12,648 nt of DNA from M3007 sp038246345 (GCA_038246345.1 JBBRWA010000178.1:1-12648), one strand, 5' to 3'; shown: positions 6,578 through 12,648, numbered from the stretch's first letter. The notes: generated by a model not told the origin, from the letters alone. Made by a program: numbers and translations.

Positions 6578-7647
6578 TGATATCCCAAAAAAGCTTTAAA
6601 GATGTGATTGGGTTCAGCGACCGCTGGATGATGGTTATCGGCATTCCGTTGGCGAGTGTTATTGTCTCTATTCTGTTGTTCAGTGCTCAAATCAATGCAG
6701 GAAATTGGTACACAGTCGCCTCTTGCTTCCCGGTTTCGTTAATACATACCAGCGTTTTTTGGTTCGGAATGCGCAAAACCTATCATCTGGTTCGATTGAG
6801 ATATCCCGCGGTGAATGACTTTGGGGTGCGCATTTTTTGGGCTTTCATGGCATTTTTAGCCGTTTTCTTCGTTATCAACCTGACTTTAGATTTTTGTTTG
6901 GCCAGTTTGTTTCCAAGGCCAATGCCAGAACCTGGGTTCATTACGGTATTTGTTGTGTCACTTTTGCTTTGCGCACTGGTCATTGCGATTTACGAGGCTG
7001 GTGCTTTTTACCTGGAATTGGGGACGACCATTCGGGAGAAATCCGAACTTGAGCGCAATTACGTGAACAGCCAATTGGAGGGTTTGCGCAACCAGGTGAA
7101 CCCACATTTTTTGTTCAACAGCTTGAATACACTCATTTACCTGATTCCGGAAAATGCGGATAAAGCGGTAAGTTTTGTCCAAAAAATGAGCAAAGTATAC
7201 CGTTATGTATTGGAAAGCCGCGATACACAGCTGATTCCGCTGCGGGAGGAGATGGAGTTTTTACATGCTTATATATTCTTGCTAAAAGAACGGTTTGGCG
7301 AAAATTTAAAGGTCGCCTTGATAGACCTTGAAAAAAGCAAAAATGCCGCTATCGTTCCGCTCAGCCTACAAATGCTGTTTGAAAATGCCATTAAGCACAA
7401 CGTAATTTCCACAGAAAAACCGCTAAAAATTGAAGTGTTTTTTGAAAACAAGCGCCTTGTGGTGCGCAACAATTTACAGCGAAAAAATCAGGTGATGGAT
7501 TCCACCGGGGTGGGGCTCCAGAACATAAAAGACCGCTATCGAATGCTGACAGACCAGGTGGTGGAAGTGATCGTGTCCCAGCAGTATTACACAGTTTTGT
7601 TGCCCGTGGTTGAAGTGGCGGAAACCCATCAAGTTGAAAAAGCATGA
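6577..7647 (+). CDS. LytS/YehU-type sensor histidine kinase
   Basis: A membrane histidine kinase of the His_kinase/HATPase family that pairs with LytTR regulators. Four hydrophobic helices (about residues 16-38, 43-65, 83-110 and 120-143) form a minimal sensor with no obvious extracytoplasmic domain. A short coiled linker (REKSELERNYVNSQLEGL) leads to the phosphoacceptor block QVNPHFLFNSLN with His177. The ATP-binding N-box is LFENAIKHN (267-275) and the G-box is STGVGLQNIKDRY. I use the ATG at 6577; a TTG one codon earlier is possible. The start shares one base with the SDR stop, and the end overlaps the response regulator start by four bases (ATGA), so three products are coupled. The signal is unknown; such kinases sense membrane or cell-envelope states or small metabolites. 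Confidence 0.95.
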   Translation: MISQKSFKDVIGFSDRWMMVIGIPLASVIVSILLFSAQINAGNWYTVASCFPVSLIHTSVFWFGMRKTYHLVRLRYPAVNDFGVRIFWAFMAFLAVFFVINLTLDFCLASLFPRPMPEPGFITVFVVSLLLCALVIAIYEAGAFYLELGTTIREKSELERNYVNSQLEGLRNQVNPHFLFNSLNTLIYLIPENADKAVSFVQKMSKVYRYVLESRDTQLIPLREEMEFLHAYIFLLKERFGENLKVALIDLEKSKNAAIVPLSLQMLFENAIKHNVISTEKPLKIEVFFENKRLVVRNNLQRKNQVMDSTGVGLQNIKDRYRMLTDQVVEVIVSQQYYTVLLPVVEVAETHQVEKA

Positions 7648-8390
7648 AAATACTTTTAATCGAAGACGAGCTGCCTGCCGCCCGGCAACTCAGCAAAATG
7701 CTCAACAGCGCCCGGCCCAACTTTCAGATTTTGGATGCTTTAGACTCCGTAGAAAGTGCGGTGCGCTGGCTGCGCAACTTCCCAGCGCCCGACCTGATCT
7801 TTATGGATATCCAAATCGCTGATGGATTGAGCTTCGACATTTTTAGGCAGATCGAATTGAAAAGCCCGGTCATATTCACCACAGCATTCGACCATTATGC
7901 TGTGCAGGCTTTCAAGGTAAATGCCATTGATTATTTGTTGAAGCCTATCGATCCAGAAGACCTGTTGCGTGCGTTGGAGCGCTTTGAAAACCAGCGCAGC
8001 GCTCCTGCTTTTGATTACGAATCTATTGCCCGTTATTTCCAAAATGAACGATACAAAGATCGTTTTTTGGTGAAAAATGGGCAGCATTTTAGCTTTGTCC
8101 AAACGACAGACATCGCATACCTCCGCTCCTCGGACGGACTGACCCAGGCATATTGTCAGAACGGAAAAAAGTATTTTATCGACCACACATTGGAAGAGCT
8201 GGAGCGCCTGCTCGACCCCCGCGCGTTTTTTCGGGTTAGCCGGAATATGACCTTGCAGGTCAATGCCATCCAGAAGATACATCCGTATTTGAATGGGCGC
8301 TTGAAGCTTGATATTGAGCCAGTTGCGCCGGAGGATGTGGTGGTGAGCAGGGAAAGGGTGGGGGAGTTTAAGGCTTGGTTGGGCGGGTAG
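7644..8390 (+). CDS. LytTR-family response regulator
   Basis: A 248-residue DNA-binding response regulator, cognate to the kinase directly upstream. The receiver domain covers about 1-115, with the acidic pocket E7-D8, phosphoacceptor Asp55 in FMDIQ, Thr79/Thr80 in FTTAFDHYAVQAF and Lys100 in YLLKP. The C-terminal LytTR DNA-binding domain spans about 138-246, with FLVKNG, IAYLRSSDGL and the FFRVSRN block. Its start overlaps the kinase stop (ATGA). Target promoters would carry paired LytTR-type direct repeats; none is identifiable here. The adjacency to an SDR gene suggests that the pair controls its own operon, but that is inference. The frame ends 42 bases before the DUF433 gene. Confidence 0.95.
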   Translation: MKILLIEDELPAARQLSKMLNSARPNFQILDALDSVESAVRWLRNFPAPDLIFMDIQIADGLSFDIFRQIELKSPVIFTTAFDHYAVQAFKVNAIDYLLKPIDPEDLLRALERFENQRSAPAFDYESIARYFQNERYKDRFLVKNGQHFSFVQTTDIAYLRSSDGLTQAYCQNGKKYFIDHTLEELERLLDPRAFFRVSRNMTLQVNAIQKIHPYLNGRLKLDIEPVAPEDVVVSRERVGEFKAWLGG

Positions 8391-8409
8391 TTATTTCGAT
8401 AAAAGTCGT

Positions 8410-8417
8410 TACTTTTG
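8410..8417 (+). promoter_or_regulatory. Candidate -7 element of the DUF433/DUF5615 pair
   Basis: TACTTTTG fits the Bacteroidota -7 consensus TAnnTTTG and lies 16 bases before the antitoxin ATG, so the leader would be about 10 bases. No matching TTTG is found 19-21 bases upstream. It suggests that the pair has its own promoter, separate from the two-component operon. Confidence 0.4.
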
Positions 8418-8432
8418 TAAAAAAAAATACGG

Positions 8433-8669
8433 ATGGAATTCAAACATATCATTTCCGATCCAGCCATATTGGTTGGAAAGCCTGTTATCAAAGGTAGTCG
8501 TATAAGTGTTCAGTTGATATTGGAATGGATAGCCTCTGGCGCTTCTATTAAACAAATCACGCAAAAATATCCTCACCTAACAGTAGAAGGCGTTCAGGAA
8601 GCGGTACTTTATGCTTCAAAAGCGCTTGGAAGTAGCTTATTGATAGATGTTGAGCTTGGAACTGTATGA
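8433..8669 (+). CDS. DUF433 family antitoxin-like protein
   Basis: A 78-residue protein with the complete DUF433 signature: HIISDPAILVGKPVIKGSRISV, then a helix-turn-helix-like region with IASGASIKQITQKYPHLT and VQEAVLYA. (The signature is in residues 5-26, 34-50 and 54-61.) DUF433 proteins are VapB-like antitoxins that bind DNA and neutralise a DUF5615 PIN-like toxin encoded immediately downstream. That arrangement is present here: the stop TGA (8667-8669) overlaps an ATG at 8666 that once began the toxin frame. As with other such operons, autoregulation of the promoter is expected but not demonstrated. The sequence is intact and shows no decay, unlike its partner. Confidence 0.92.
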   Translation: MEFKHIISDPAILVGKPVIKGSRISVQLILEWIASGASIKQITQKYPHLTVEGVQEAVLYASKALGSSLLIDVELGTV

Positions 8670-8686
8670 AGCTTAAGGATTTCTAG
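8666..8686 (+). pseudogene. Disconnected original start of the DUF5615 gene
   Basis: The ATG at 8666 overlaps the antitoxin stop (ATGA) and reads MKLKDF before an in-frame TAG (8684-8686). Moving one base back after the Phe codon gives MKLKDFLVLTDENID, which looks like an intact family N-terminus. The stop is therefore best explained by loss of one base near 8683-8685, or by a sequencing error. A -1 slip at T-TTC-TAG is conceivable, but the site lacks the canonical slippery pattern. Confidence 0.7.
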
Positions 8687-9066
8687 TGCTTACTGACGAA
8701 AACATTGATCCTGATGTCGTTGTTTTTTTGCGCAAAAATGGGTTTGATGTTTTTGATATCAAGGAAGAAGGATTACAAGCCACTTCAGATGAAGAAATTG
8801 TCAAGATCGCCCATTCAAATGGGCGCGTTATTTTCACGGAAGGCTATGATTTCTGCAAAATCATTTTTCTGAAAATGCCTGAATCTGTAGGAGTGGTTCA
8901 TTTTAAGCCAGGTTCCTTCTTTTCTGGTTACCATATCGATACGATTAAATCCTTGATTGAGGCAGATTTTGAAGTTGAACCCCCATTCTTCATTTCAGCT
9001 GAAAATAAAAAGAACAAAGTTCGAATACGGGTGCGAAATGCAGTCCCTGGACCCGGCAAACATTAA
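8686..9066 (+). CDS. DUF5615 PIN-like toxin partner, start affected by frameshift
   Basis: A PIN-like nuclease-fold protein, partner of the DUF433 antitoxin. Supporting features are TDENIDPDVVVFLRKNGFDV near the N-terminus, EEGLQATSDEEIVKIA, and RVIFTEGYDF. The frame as written starts at a GTG (8686) and gives 126 residues, lacking the first 7 residues of the presumed ancestral protein. In this family the motif usually reads T-x-D-x-DF; here it is TEGYDF, so Gly53 stands where an acidic residue is expected, while Asp55 is kept. Together with the start defect this points to an inactive or decaying toxin, although GTG initiation coupled to the antitoxin could still give protein. The C-terminus (RNAVPGPGKH) extends to the TAA that abuts, with zero gap, the stop of the convergent prenyltransferase gene. 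Confidence 0.85.
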   Translation: MLTDENIDPDVVVFLRKNGFDVFDIKEEGLQATSDEEIVKIAHSNGRVIFTEGYDFCKIIFLKMPESVGVVHFKPGSFFSGYHIDTIKSLIEADFEVEPPFFISAENKKNKVRIRVRNAVPGPGKH

Positions 9067-9807
9067 TCAGGTTCGCGTGGAAGCCATCGCCCCCACCATC
9101 CCCGGCTCCTGTTCAAACGCCGTGCCCACCACCACCAAATCCGCCCCAGCCCGATAATTCGCTGCTACCTGTTCCGGTGTCCTTATTCCTCCACCCACAA
9201 TCACCGGTATGGATACCGCTGCACTGACAGCTTCTATCATACTTTCCGGCACCGGTTTAGTGGCGCCGGAACCCGCTTCCAAATAAATCATTTTTAAGCC
9301 CAGCATTTCTCCGGCAACCGCGGTGTACACGGCAATGTCGTTTTTATTGGCCGGGATGGGTTGTGTATTTGACATATACTGAACCGAAGTACTTACCCCG
9401 CCGTCTATGAGCATGTAACCGGTGCTGATGATTTCCAAAGGGGACAGTTTTAGGAAGGGCGCAGAAATAACGTGCTGGCCAATCAACAGATCCGCGTTTC
9501 TTCCGCTGATAAGGGATAGGAACAACAGGGCATCGGCTCGGTAGCTGAGTTGGAAGGAATGGCCTGGAAACAACACCAATGGAATGCTACATTGCGCACG
9601 GAGGCGTTCCAGCATGGCGTCCAACATATTATTCACCACCAGGCTGCCGCCGGCGAAAAAGTAATCCACCTTGGCATCAATGGCCAACTGTAGCGCCTGT
9701 TCTGTTTTGGGTTGCTTGAACTTGTCGGGATCGAACAGTACAGCGATGCGTTTCTCCCCGCGTTTTTTGGCTTCCAGCAGGTTTGTGTAAATACTGTTGT
9801 CGATCAT
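9067..9807 (-). CDS. Geranylgeranylglyceryl/heptaprenylglyceryl phosphate synthase family protein
   Basis: A TIM-barrel prenyltransferase that transfers a polyprenyl group to sn-glycerol-1-phosphate. Archaea use it for ether lipids; Bacteroidota members of the family are known to make GGGP, with an unsettled physiological role. The 246-residue protein shows LFDPDK (24-29), FFAGGS (50-55), LFPGHSFQ (79-86), FLSLISGRN (96-104), LIDGG (133-137), YLEAGSGA (175-182), VGGGIR (204-209) and VVGTAFE (226-232), which cover the phosphate- and Mg-binding positions. It is the third gene of the minus-strand crcB cluster, 33 bases after the TlpA-like gene. Its stop directly abuts that of the convergent DUF5615 gene, and no terminator separates them, so the transcripts probably overlap. 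The polyprenyl chain length cannot be read from the sequence with confidence. Confidence 0.93.
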   Translation of the reverse strand: MIDNSIYTNLLEAKKRGEKRIAVLFDPDKFKQPKTEQALQLAIDAKVDYFFAGGSLVVNNMLDAMLERLRAQCSIPLVLFPGHSFQLSYRADALLFLSLISGRNADLLIGQHVISAPFLKLSPLEIISTGYMLIDGGVSTSVQYMSNTQPIPANKNDIAVYTAVAGEMLGLKMIYLEAGSGATKPVPESMIEAVSAAVSIPVIVGGGIRTPEQVAANYRAGADLVVVGTAFEQEPGMVGAMASTRT

Positions 9808-9840
9808 CGTCTTTGTAGTTCAGAAAAAGCCTGGGTAAGA

Positions 9841-11343
9841 TTACTGCCCTTTTCTACTGATATCGAGCAGCTTTTGCCGAACATCGTTGGGTTGGCTACT
9901 GGGAGCCTTGATTTCGAAAAGGCCGTTTCTCCCTATGATAAAATACTGTGGCACCGCTTCTACCCCATAAGCAGCGGCAATATTTCGTCCAAGGCCAGAC
10001 GAGGCGAGCAAATGGTGGCCTTTGTAGGTATGAATATCCAAGGACTTTTCCCAATTGGAGGCTTTTTCATCGACAGAGATATTAACAATTTCGATGCCTC
10101 TGGCATTCAATTCGGCAGCAAATTCATCAAAGAAATCCATTTTCCGCAGGCAGGCACCACACCAGCTTGCCCAAAAATTGAGGTACACTACTTTGCCATG
10201 AAATTGTGCTAGGCTGATTGTATTGCCCCCGCGTTCAACACCTTCAAACGCTGGTGCAGCGGCTCCAGGTGATACCCGGGCATATTTCTGGTAAAGCCCC
10301 TCCACCTTGTCGTCGAAGATTGTATGAGGGTTGTGCTGTAAGAAGTCAGCATATAGGGGAAGAATTTCAGTGAACCGCTCGGTAGAAAAGGCCGTTGCGA
10401 TCAATTCTGAGCGAAAAAAAGCGAGCGATTTGCCCGAAAGCAGCTTTTCAGCAAGCGCATATTGTCCCGACCAGAAGTTTTCAGTAGCGCTTATTTTTGC
10501 TTGCTGCCGTGCCAAAAATGCTACTATAAATTGCCGGTACCAATCACTTCCAACCTGGTCACTAATGATCGGTGCATCGTACAAAAAATAAAAAAAATCC
10601 GGCTGAATACCATAGCGCCCTGCATAAACATGCCCGTAAACAAGCAGGTGATAGGCCCAATTGTACGTTGTTTCTGTATGGAGCCATTCCCGAAATGCTG
10701 GGCTCAATGCACCTGGGTTTTCATTGACAAAACCATCAACTAAACTTATGGACGTTTCTTTTTGCGCATCCATCGTACTTTTGAATAGGTCTGGAGTGAG
10801 GCTTTCCATGCTGCTGTTCATGGGCTCTTCCACGATGACCCAGGTCTGCCCAATTTTGAAACGGATGTTGTTGAACTCGTTGAAATCCAGCTGGTTTTGC
10901 TTCAGGTATTCTTTCAGAAGCCTGTTGTCGGCGGCGCTTTTTCCGCTGAACGAGACGGACACTGGAAATTGAAAAACATCTGTTTTGATACTGAGTGTAT
11001 CGTCTTTGGCCAAGAAAATGGGCAGACGGTCATCGTTGAAGCCCAAAAAAGCAAGTCCGGGCTCTAGAATTTCTGCCTGGATTGAAAATTGTAATTGCCC
11101 GTCAAGAACGGTTCGATACCGGGCAAGGTGTCCATCGAGGTAAAATTGTGGAACAGTCAGTTCGACCGTTGCACCTGGGCTTCCATTTTTTATGGTACCT
11201 GTGACGAATGCTGCCTGTGATGGCGGGCAGAAAAGGGCCAAAAATAGCAGGCATAACCCCAGCGTTTTGTAGCGATCAAAACCGCCTTTTTTGGGAAAAA
11301 TCCTATATGCTGAGACCCTGTAAGAAGGTATTTTCTGATTCAT
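9841..11343 (-). CDS. Secreted TlpA/ResA-like thioredoxin-fold protein
   Basis: A 500-residue exported protein with a C-terminal redox domain of the AhpC/TSA-TlpA type. A basic N-region (to about residue 26) precedes a hydrophobic stretch TLGLCLLFLALFCPPSQA, then a mature part containing a small beta-rich region (about 45-125, compatible with a DUF4369-like domain) and a helical middle. The redox domain starts near 365 and contains FWASWCGAC (catalytic Cys395 and Cys398) and the cis-proline VPQYF. Such proteins reduce or exchange disulfides in the periplasm, or are anchored at the membrane. The open frame extends upstream to 11460, but that region overlaps crcB in another frame, and the signal peptide fits only the ATG at 11343, 8 bases after the crcB stop. 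Its partner and substrate are unknown. Confidence 0.9.
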   Translation of the reverse strand: MNQKIPSYRVSAYRIFPKKGGFDRYKTLGLCLLFLALFCPPSQAAFVTGTIKNGSPGATVELTVPQFYLDGHLARYRTVLDGQLQFSIQAEILEPGLAFLGFNDDRLPIFLAKDDTLSIKTDVFQFPVSVSFSGKSAADNRLLKEYLKQNQLDFNEFNNIRFKIGQTWVIVEEPMNSSMESLTPDLFKSTMDAQKETSISLVDGFVNENPGALSPAFREWLHTETTYNWAYHLLVYGHVYAGRYGIQPDFFYFLYDAPIISDQVGSDWYRQFIVAFLARQQAKISATENFWSGQYALAEKLLSGKSLAFFRSELIATAFSTERFTEILPLYADFLQHNPHTIFDDKVEGLYQKYARVSPGAAAPAFEGVERGGNTISLAQFHGKVVYLNFWASWCGACLRKMDFFDEFAAELNARGIEIVNISVDEKASNWEKSLDIHTYKGHHLLASSGLGRNIAAAYGVEAVPQYFIIGRNGLFEIKAPSSQPNDVRQKLLDISRKGQ

Positions 11344-11351
11344 GTGTTTGC

Positions 11352-11711
11352 TCAAGCTGTCAATTTGATACCCAAAAGTAGGCAAACAAAACAGACTGTC
11401 AAACTGCCCGCCACATTGACTGCGGCAGCGCCGTATTGGCCACTTTGGAAAAGCTCCCATGTTTCGGCGGTAAAGGTAGAAAAGGTGCTAAAGCCGCCGC
11501 AAAAACCCGTGGCTATCAGCAAACGCCGCTCGTCGGACATGTTTCCTTGAAATTGCAAACCCAATACGGCGCCCAACACCAGACAGGCCAAGCCGTTGGC
11601 GACCAAGGTAGCCCAGGGGAATTTTGGCAGCAAGGGCTGTATCGCCAAGCCAATACTAAAGCGGCAAATACTGCCGAGGCCACCACCGATGAAAACGAGA
11701 AGGAACGCCAT
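11352..11711 (-). CDS. crcB: CrcB/Fluc fluoride exporter
   Basis: A 119-residue membrane protein of the Fluc family, which works as an antiparallel dimer forming fluoride-selective channels that release cytoplasmic fluoride. Visible are four hydrophobic helices, the N-terminal GGGLGSICRF (9-18), WATLVANG (33-40, with the conserved Asn39) and the pore motif GFCGGFSTFSTF (69-80) carrying the Phe/Thr track. The length is typical for the family. It heads a minus-strand cluster with the TlpA-like gene 8 bases downstream. I see no fluoride riboswitch: the upstream bases are a repeat array that begins directly before the ATG, with no TAnnTTTG element in the first 80 bases, so its transcription signal is unclear. 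One gene copy is normal for this single-subunit type. Confidence 0.96.
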   Translation of the reverse strand: MAFLLVFIGGGLGSICRFSIGLAIQPLLPKFPWATLVANGLACLVLGAVLGLQFQGNMSDERRLLIATGFCGGFSTFSTFTAETWELFQSGQYGAAAVNVAGSLTVCFVCLLLGIKLTA

Positions 11712-12014
11712 AATTGTTGTTTGTTGTTCGTTGATAGTTGTTCGTTTCCGAGCGCTTGGTCATCTCGTTGTTAGTTGCTAGTTGTTGGTTGTTCGTTTCC
11801 GAGCGCTTGGTTATTTCGTTGTTATTTAGTTGTTCGTTATTCGTCCGCTGAAATCGTTGCTAGTTGTTGGCTGTTCGTTCGCGTTGCTCTTATTTGAGAT
11901 GACCACTAGGAAACGAACAACCAACAACTAGCAACGATTTCAGCGAACGAACAACCAACAACGAGCAACTAACAACGATTTCAGCGAACGAACAACTACA
12001 AACGAATAGCAACG
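11712..12014. repeat. Modular GTTGTTCGTT array with inverted halves
   Basis: This gene-free stretch is almost wholly repeats. The left half is G/T-rich on the plus strand and the right half is its A/C-rich inverse, with the switch near 11880-11911. Direct copies: a 37-mer at 11737-11773 and 11788-11824 (35 of 37 identical). Inverted copies: 11846-11879 against 11912-11945 (33 of 34 pair; loop 32 bases). A shortened inverted copy of the 37-mer begins at 11895. Recurrent modules are GTTGCTAGTTGTTG, GTTGTTCGTT, CGCTGAAATC and TCCGAGCGCTTGGTCATCTC, in varying order. The array begins directly upstream of the crcB ATG (11711) and ends at the T-tract of the terminator at 12015-12046. It has no coding capacity. 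Confidence 0.9.
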
Positions 12015-12046
12015 AAAAAAAAACCCCGACTAATTGCAGCCGGGGT
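12015..12046 (-). terminator. Rho-independent terminator (minus strand)
   Basis: ACCCCG (12023-12028) pairs with CGGGGT (12041-12046), with two further inner pairs across one mismatch. On the minus strand the stem is followed by nine T (12015-12023). It lies downstream of the HhH-domain gene and would shield crcB from readthrough. On the plus strand no T-tract follows, so it is not bidirectional. Confidence 0.8.
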
Positions 12047-12117
12047 AACAACTAAAAAATTAAGCTATGAAAACAAAAACTTCTTAAGTCGAATCAATAA
12101 GGGGGCAAGTTTAAATA

Positions 12118-12147
12118 GAAAATGCCGCTTGTACAAGCAGCATTTTC
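12118..12147. terminator. Long perfect-armed hairpin, probable terminator
   Basis: GAAAATGC (12118-12125) pairs with GCATTTTC (12140-12147), then one C/A mismatch, then the palindrome GCTTGTACAAGC (12127-12138). It starts 25 bases after the minus-strand stop at 12173. The A/T-rich outer stem gives T-runs on both sides, so it may terminate in both directions, though with weaker T-tracts than the hairpin further left. Confidence 0.6.
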
Positions 12148-12172
12148 AAAAGATGTTATTTTTATAGCAAAA

Positions 12173-12648
12173 CTAGCTTTCGTCGCGGCCGCCAGTGAGT
12201 ACATCTTGGTACTCTTTCAGCTCTTCGAATTTGCCTTCGGCGGCAAATTTGCTTTGTGCAGGCCAGGTGCTTGGATCGTGGATGTTGTAGCGTGGGCCAG
12301 CTTCTTCGAGGATTTCTTTCAAGCGGTCAACAGAAGCTGCGGCCAGCTCTTCCCAAGTTGAGATACCACCTTCTTTCAGCAGCGTCTCAATTTTTGGACC
12401 AACACCTTCAATGATTTTCAAATCATCAAGTTTAGGGCCTTTGGTCTTTTTAGGAGCAGCAGCTTTTTCTTCAGCAACGGGTGCTTCAGCTTTTGCTTCC
12501 TTCTTTGGAGCGGTAGGAGTCTCAACCACCTCAGCTACAGGAGTCTCAATCACTTCAGCTGCAGGAGTCTCAACCACCTCAGCTACAGGAGTCTCAATCA
12601 CTTCAGCTACTGGAGTCTCAATCACCTCAGCTACAGGAGCCTCAACCA
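12173..12648 (-). CDS. 3' part of a protein with octapeptide repeats and an L21-extension-like HhH domain
   Basis: The frame is open to the right edge, so the true start is outside the window; a GTG at 12625 lies inside the repeats and is not a credible start. Visible N- to C-terminal: about six degenerate octapeptides of the type (V/I)ETPVAEV, an Ala/Lys/Glu-rich linker (APKKEAKAEAPVAEEKAA), and a C-terminal domain of some 80 residues starting DDLKIIEGVGPKIETLL, with GISTWEELA, RYNIHDPSTWPAQ and a GGRDES end. The IEGVGPK turn is a helix-hairpin-helix, nucleic-acid-binding type. In Bacteroidota a very similar domain is attached to the C-terminus of ribosomal protein L21, so this may be L21 itself. 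However, rpmA (L27), the usual next gene, does not follow, so a free-standing paralogue is equally possible. Two hairpins follow the stop. Confidence 0.85.
   Translation of the reverse strand, partial: VEAPVAEVIETPVAEVIETPVAEVVETPAAEVIETPVAEVVETPTAPKKEAKAEAPVAEEKAAAPKKTKGPKLDDLKIIEGVGPKIETLLKEGGISTWEELAAASVDRLKEILEEAGPRYNIHDPSTWPAQSKFAAEGKFEELKEYQDVLTGGRDES

Noticed and set aside
8680..8688. Programmed -1 frameshift site in the toxin gene
   Set aside because: T-TTC-TAG does not fit the X-XXY-YYZ slippery pattern and no stimulatory stem is evident; a deletion or sequencing error is simpler.
9712..10212. Plus-strand open frame of 166 codons across the prenyltransferase/TlpA junction
   Set aside because: It lies opposite two well-supported minus-strand genes and shows no family features.
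11344..11460. Upstream extension of the TlpA-like frame to 539 codons
   Set aside because: The extension overlaps the conserved crcB coding sequence and would bury the signal peptide; the ATG at 11343 fits better.
11712..11800. Fluoride riboswitch upstream of crcB
   Set aside because: No GGCGAUGG-type core or pseudoknot layout was seen; the region is repeat array.
11712..12014. CRISPR array
   Set aside because: The repeats are variable, contiguous modules in both orientations, with no unique equal-length spacers and no cas genes nearby.
12066..12086. Short plus-strand frame reading MKTKTS as a leader peptide behind the hairpin at 12023-12046
   Set aside because: No plus-strand gene follows, the order hairpin-then-peptide is wrong for attenuation, and the T-tract shows that the hairpin works on the minus strand.

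Overview
The window looks like a chromosomal segment of a member of the Bacteroidota, most likely of the Saprospiria (Haliscomenobacter/Lewinella-like); this placement is an inference. The signs are a TonB-dependent receptor with an N-terminal carboxypeptidase-regulatory-like domain, BshA of bacillithiol synthesis, a bacterial member of the GGGP-synthase family, LytS/LytTR signalling, no clear Shine-Dalgarno sequences, several TAnnTTTG-type -7 promoter elements, and a C-terminal helix-hairpin-helix domain of the kind appended to ribosomal protein L21 in this group. There is no CRISPR array, transposase, tRNA or rRNA.

Left part (1-3052): a type 2 isopentenyl-diphosphate isomerase (fni, minus strand) diverges from bshA (plus strand). 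The tails of both genes run straight into tandem heptamer arrays (GAGTGAT/GAGTTAT) that begin inside or at the stop codon, in the same orientation relative to each gene. After bshA comes a 0.6-kb gene-free island bounded by heptamer arrays in opposite orientation. It holds a degraded second copy of the bshA 3' end and a GTAGGGGCGACC-type palindromic repeat with 24-bp terminal inverted repeats.

Middle (3053-8390): a TonB-dependent outer-membrane receptor is followed directly by a remnant of the C-terminus of a TonB energy-transducer protein. A tightly coupled trio follows, with stop/start overlaps: an atypical SDR (NAD(P)-binding) protein, a four-TM LytS-type histidine kinase and a LytTR response regulator.

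Right-middle (8391-9066): a DUF433 antitoxin and a DUF5615 PIN-like toxin partner. The toxin's original start overlaps the antitoxin stop (ATGA) but is disconnected from the rest of the frame by an apparent one-base deletion. A usual acidic residue also appears to be replaced, so the toxin is probably decaying or translated from a secondary GTG.

Right part (9067-12648, all minus strand): crcB (fluoride channel), a secreted TlpA-like thioredoxin-fold protein and a GGGP/HepGP-synthase-family prenyltransferase form a probable three-gene operon. Upstream of crcB, a 300-bp modular GTTGTTCGTT-type array with a near-perfect 34-bp inverted repeat fills the whole space back to a rho-independent terminator. 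Beyond that terminator and a second hairpin is the 3' part of a gene encoding octapeptide repeats and the L21-extension-like HhH domain, cut by the window edge. The most unusual material is intergenic: stop-codon-abutting heptamer arrays, gene-tail remnants, and the inverted modular array at the crcB start.
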